From Candidatus Bathyarchaeota archaeon (lineage in GTDB: Archaea > Thermoproteota > Bathyarchaeia > Bathyarchaeales > Bathycorpusculaceae), in contig DAOUTL010000009.1 of NCBI GenBank assembly GCA_030626685.1, forward strand, positions 1-16,441: a DNA stretch of 16,441 nt, in the 5' to 3' direction. Positions 13,919-16,441 of the stretch are shown piece after piece; positions within the stretch are counted from its first letter, which is position 1; every line of letters begins with the position of its first letter. The translations under genes and the position numbers were made by a program. The notes beneath the pieces are model-generated. The model had not been told where the DNA came from, ran no database searches, and saw nothing but the letters and a program-made list of their open reading frames with translations.

Positions 13919-15258
13919 GCCTTAGAAGTTTTCTTGAACGAATGGAAGCAAAGAAGGAAGTGTTGCACGTCGAAGATGAAGTGTCAACGCGTTTTGAAGT
14001 TCCGTTTATCATAAAAAAATTTGACAAGGAAGCCTCAATTCTCTTGTTCGAAGAAGTAAAAAATTATAAAACAAAAGTTGTTGCTAACGTTTGCGGAAAC
14101 CGAAAGAGGATTTGTGCAGCTCTCGATATTGGTCATGATGAACTTTACAGAAGATTGATGGAGGCTTGGCGTTCACCAAAAAAACCTAAAATTGTTGGAG
14201 ATGGTGCAGTGAAGGAAGTTGCTGAAAAGCCTGATTTGTCTAAGATTCCGGTTTTAACGCATTTTGAGAGGGATGCTGGCCCCTACATTACTTCAGCAGT
14301 CATATACGCAAAAAGTGTTGAGGGAAACGTCGAGAACGTGTCAATTCATCGCCTTCAAGTTTTAGACAAGAAGCGTTTGGCGATTCGTTTGGTCCCGAGG
14401 CATCTTTTCAAATTGTGGCAGATGGCAAAGGAGGCTGGTGAAGATTTGGACATGTCAATTTCCATTGGTGTTCATCCAGCGGTAATGTTGGCAGCCTCTT
14501 CACCTGTTCCTTTCGGCGTGAACGAGTTTGAAGTTGCAAATGCATTGCTTAATGACAACCTCAATTTGATTGAGTGCAAGCATGTGGATGCTTATGCTCC
14601 GGCGGATGCTGAACTGGTTTTGGAAGGCAGAATTTCTGCGACAAAAGAGGTTGTAGAAGGACCTTTTGTTGATATAACTGGAACATACGACATTGAAAGG
14701 AAGCAACCCGTTGTAGAAGTCATGGGCGTTATGCATCGTGAAGACTATGTTTATCAGGCGCTTTTGCCGTCTGGGGCTGAGCACAGGCTTCTGATGGGTT
14801 TGCCGCATGAAGTCTTGATTTGGGAGGCTGTTTCAAAGGTTGTGCCAAAAGTCTATGCTGTTAACCTTTCAGTTGGTGGAAGCGGGTGGCTTCACGCAAT
14901 AATATCCATCGAAAAACAGCTTGATGGCGATGGAAAAAACGCTTTGTTGGCTGCTTTTGCGGCACATCCAAGCCTGAAACATGCTGCTGTTGTGGATTCC
15001 GACATTGACGTATACAATGTTTCTGATGTGGAGTGGGCCGTAGCAACCCGTTTCCAAGCCAGCAAAGACTTGATTGTCATAGAGAACGCGCGGGGTTCAA
15101 CATTGGACTCGTCTGCTGATCAAGAGACGGGTTTAACAGCTAAAATGGGTGTTGATGCTACTAGACCGTTGACTAAGCCTAGGGAGAAGTTTGAACGTGC
15201 AAAAATTCCCGCGAGTGAGCGTGCTGAAACTCTTGTTCGTAAATTGCTTGGCTTGTGA
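13915..15258 (+). CDS. UbiD-family prenyl-FMN decarboxylase (probable anhydromevalonate phosphate decarboxylase)
   Basis: UbiD enzymes use prenylated FMN to decarboxylate unsaturated acids. In many archaea a UbiD homologue decarboxylates trans-anhydromevalonate 5-phosphate to isopentenyl phosphate in the modified mevalonate pathway. That is the likely job here, because the sequence is of the compact archaeal type (447 residues) and not the ubiquinone type. Seen: GPYITSAVIYAKS (122-134), NVSIHRLQVLD with Asn141 and Arg146 at cofactor-binding positions, LVPRHL, the EGPFVD motif (248-253) with the first catalytic Glu248 and Asp253 where fungal Fdc1 has Glu282, and a C-terminal GVDATRPLTKPREKFERAKI. 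A UbiX prenyltransferase must be elsewhere. Start overlaps the PAC4-like stop (ATGA). Confidence 0.9.
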   Translation: MSLRSFLERMEAKKEVLHVEDEVSTRFEVPFIIKKFDKEASILLFEEVKNYKTKVVANVCGNRKRICAALDIGHDELYRRLMEAWRSPKKPKIVGDGAVKEVAEKPDLSKIPVLTHFERDAGPYITSAVIYAKSVEGNVENVSIHRLQVLDKKRLAIRLVPRHLFKLWQMAKEAGEDLDMSISIGVHPAVMLAASSPVPFGVNEFEVANALLNDNLNLIECKHVDAYAPADAELVLEGRISATKEVVEGPFVDITGTYDIERKQPVVEVMGVMHREDYVYQALLPSGAEHRLLMGLPHEVLIWEAVSKVVPKVYAVNLSVGGSGWLHAIISIEKQLDGDGKNALLAAFAAHPSLKHAAVVDSDIDVYNVSDVEWAVATRFQASKDLIVIENARGSTLDSSADQETGLTAKMGVDATRPLTKPREKFERAKIPASERAETLVRKLLGL

Positions 15259-15278
15259 ATCTAATTTCTGCACACTAA

Positions 15279-15340
15279 TTTATATATGGGCTTAAGAATA
15301 CAAAAGTCGGTGGCTCCATTGCCGCATGAGAAAAAGGAGG
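15279..15340 (+). promoter_or_regulatory. TATA box and Shine-Dalgarno of the CBS-domain gene
   Basis: AATTTATATATGGG contains a near-ideal archaeal TATA box (15279-15286), predicting RNA start near 15307. AAGGAGG (15334-15340) lies eight bases before TTG 15349. Together they exclude the ATG at 15286, which sits inside the TATA box, as the translation start. Confidence 0.65.
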
Positions 15341-15348
15341 AACGTCAC

Positions 15349-15807
15349 TTGTCTCTGAAGGTTGAGGATGTAATGGTGAAGGAAGTAATAACAATTGACG
15401 AAAATTTAACGGTTAAGGAAGCAGCCGAGGCTATGAACAAATTTGGGATAGGCTGTTTGATTGTGGTTAGGAAAGGAAAAGCCATGGGCATAATAACTGA
15501 AAGAGACCTCTTAAAGCGGGTTGTTGCAGAGGCGAAAGATGCAAACGAGACTAAAGTGAAGGATGTTATGAGTAGCCCTTTGGTTGTTGTTGAACCGAAT
15601 ACGAATTTAGAAGAAGCCGTGAAATTAATGTTTAAGATGAAGATTAAGAAGTTACCAGTGGTTGACGAAAAACGTTTGGTCGGCTTGGTTACGTTGACTG
15701 ATATAGCTCGTTTTCAGCCTCAAGTGATAAAGATACTGAAACAATTTGCCATGAAGCAAGCTGCACCGAAAAGCATTAAAAAAGTTATTGACTATTACGT
15801 TGTCTGA
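15349..15807 (+). CDS. CBS-pair domain protein, probable nucleotide sensor
   Basis: 152 residues from a TTG start preceded by a strong AAGGAGG. Two CBS motifs fill it: LKVEDVMVKEVITIDENLTV with GIGCLIVVRKGKAMGIITERD (first) and KVKDVMSSPLVVVEPNTNLE with MKIKKLPVVDEKRLVGLVTLTD (second), with conserved G-x-[IL]-T-x-x-D ends that contact ribose/phosphate. A short tail (KQAAPKSIKKVIDYYVV) follows. Such stand-alone pairs bind adenine nucleotides and regulate partners; the partner is unknown. The longer reading from ATG 15286 adds 21 residues encoded by the promoter and leader and is rejected. Own promoter, 90 bases after the UbiD-family gene. Confidence 0.85.
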   Translation: MSLKVEDVMVKEVITIDENLTVKEAAEAMNKFGIGCLIVVRKGKAMGIITERDLLKRVVAEAKDANETKVKDVMSSPLVVVEPNTNLEEAVKLMFKMKIKKLPVVDEKRLVGLVTLTDIARFQPQVIKILKQFAMKQAAPKSIKKVIDYYVV

Positions 15808-15847
15808 CAAGCCTCGTGGTTTTCGCTTGTGTTTTACTTTAAAGAAG

Positions 15848-15853
15848 TTTAAA
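15848..15853 (+). promoter_or_regulatory. TATA-like box before sua5
   Basis: TTTAAA in AAGTTTAAATG would start RNA near 15876, giving a leader of about 24 bases that contains GGTGA three bases before ATG 15900. T-rich runs at 15821-15841 just upstream could end the CBS-gene transcript. Confidence 0.35.
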
Positions 15854-15899
15854 TGTCTAATTTGAATTTTAATAGATGATAAAAGGGATTCGGTGAACG

Positions 15900-16441
15900 A
15901 TGAAGAAAACTTTAGTGTTGAAAGTTGATTCGCAAGAGCCTGAAATGGAAAAGATTCGAGTAGCAGCGGACTTTATTAAGAAAGGCTGTTTAGTGGCTTT
16001 TCCAACAGAAACCGTCTATGGTTTAGGTGCAAATGCGTTGAGTCCAAAGGCGGTTTTGGCTCTTTTTGAGGCGAAAAAGCGTCCTCTCGATAACCCGCCC
16101 ATAGTGCATGTAGGAGACCTGAAAGTCGTTCACAGATTAGCCAAAGAAGTCCCGACTAAAGCTGAAAAGCTTATGAAGACGTTTTGGCCTGGACCATTAA
16201 CGTTGATTTTTAAGCGTTCGGAAATTGTGCCAGATGTTACTGTTTGTGGTTTGGATACCATAGCGATTAGAATGCCTAGGCATAATGTTGCTTTGGCTTT
16301 GATTAGGGAAAGCAACTGCCCTATCGCTGCTCCAAGTGCAAATCTTGCTGGAAAGCCCAGCCCAACAACAGCGAAGCATGTTTTGGATGACCTTAATGGA
16401 AGGATAGATGCTGTTTTGTATGCCGGACCGACCCGCATTGG
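15900..16441 (+). CDS. sua5: Threonylcarbamoyl-AMP synthase Sua5/YrdC (3' end outside window)
   Basis: Makes threonylcarbamoyl-AMP from threonine, bicarbonate and ATP for the universal t6A37 tRNA modification, handing it to the KEOPS complex in archaea. The frame is open from ATG 15900 to the right edge (180 codons). Seen: GCLVAFPTETVYGLGANAL (31-49), FEAKKRPLDNPPIVHV (61-76), FWPGPLTLIF, TIAIRMPRH and APSANLAGKPSPTTAKHV, the YrdC-fold signature motifs in order; it is cut near the Y-AGPTRIG segment. Whether the C-terminal Sua5 domain is present cannot be seen. Start chosen for the GGTGA just upstream and because it precedes the fold by the usual ~20 residues. Confidence 0.93.
   Translation, partial: MKKTLVLKVDSQEPEMEKIRVAADFIKKGCLVAFPTETVYGLGANALSPKAVLALFEAKKRPLDNPPIVHVGDLKVVHRLAKEVPTKAEKLMKTFWPGPLTLIFKRSEIVPDVTVCGLDTIAIRMPRHNVALALIRESNCPIAAPSANLAGKPSPTTAKHVLDDLNGRIDAVLYAGPTRI

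Noticed and set aside
13483..13968. 161-aa minus-strand frame opposite the PAC4-like gene
   Set aside because: The plus-strand frame has a TATA box at leaderless spacing, ATGA coupling to the next gene and a recognisable core; the minus frame shows none of these.
15869..15899. C-box-like ATGATAA as a C/D-box RNA
   Set aside because: Does not match RTGATGA exactly and no D box or D'/C' pair is present at the right spacing.
1..16441. CRISPR array, tRNA/rRNA genes, insertion sequences, integrase or toxin-antitoxin genes
   Set aside because: No regularly spaced repeats, CCA-type acceptor patterns, inverted terminal repeats or matching proteins seen on either strand.

Overview
The window looks like a stretch of an archaeal chromosome. 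The evidence is a Sulfolobus-type family B DNA polymerase (PolB1), CDP-archaeol synthase, RadB, AglB oligosaccharyltransferase, an archaeal polynucleotide 5'-kinase, a UbiD homologue of the archaeal mevalonate branch, TATA-box promoters and many ATGA gene overlaps. Shine-Dalgarno and apparently leaderless starts both occur. The mix of crenarchaeal PolB1 with RadB and eukaryote-like accessory genes suggests a Thermoproteota/TACK lineage, perhaps Bathyarchaeia. That placement is inference; no search was run. I see no rRNA, tRNA, CRISPR array, insertion sequence or phage gene. Gene density is high and the content is housekeeping.

Layout, left to right. The 3' part of polB1 (+) runs in from the left edge. 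It converges on a minus-strand block that in transcription order reads: 54-aa zinc ribbon, gcvT, aglB, an Alg7/GPT-type glycosyl-1-phosphate transferase, then queT. queT has its own 5' leader, with a hairpin whose loop is complementary to the queT ribosome-binding site and a possible 27-aa upstream ORF. A plus-strand operon follows: topA, a 77-aa Cys-rich protein, and a three-helix membrane protein resembling the membrane part of Ost3/Ost6. This converges on a minus-strand pair, radB then carS. A divergent promoter next to radB serves a predicted RNase H/RuvC-fold protein and an overlapping Clp1/Nol9-type polynucleotide kinase (+). Next, on the minus strand, come nth (endonuclease III) and, downstream of it, a decayed or mis-sequenced small gene readable only by switching frames three times. 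The right end (+) carries a PAC4-like proteasome-assembly-chaperone candidate coupled to a UbiD-family decarboxylase, a CBS-pair protein, and the start of a Sua5/YrdC t6A enzyme cut by the window edge.

How the genes fit together. Three genes bear on protein N-glycosylation: the lipid-linked sugar initiator, the AglB transferase, and the Ost3/6-like subunit candidate. Two bear on prenyl-lipid metabolism (UbiD homologue and CarS). Three bear on tRNA/RNA modification or processing (QueT for 7-deazaguanine supply, Sua5 for t6A, the 5'-kinase). Five act or probably act in replication and repair (PolB1, TopA, RadB, Nth, RuvC-fold protein). The least ordinary items are the queT leader, the Ost3/6-like and PAC4-like proteins, and the frame-hopping remnant after nth.
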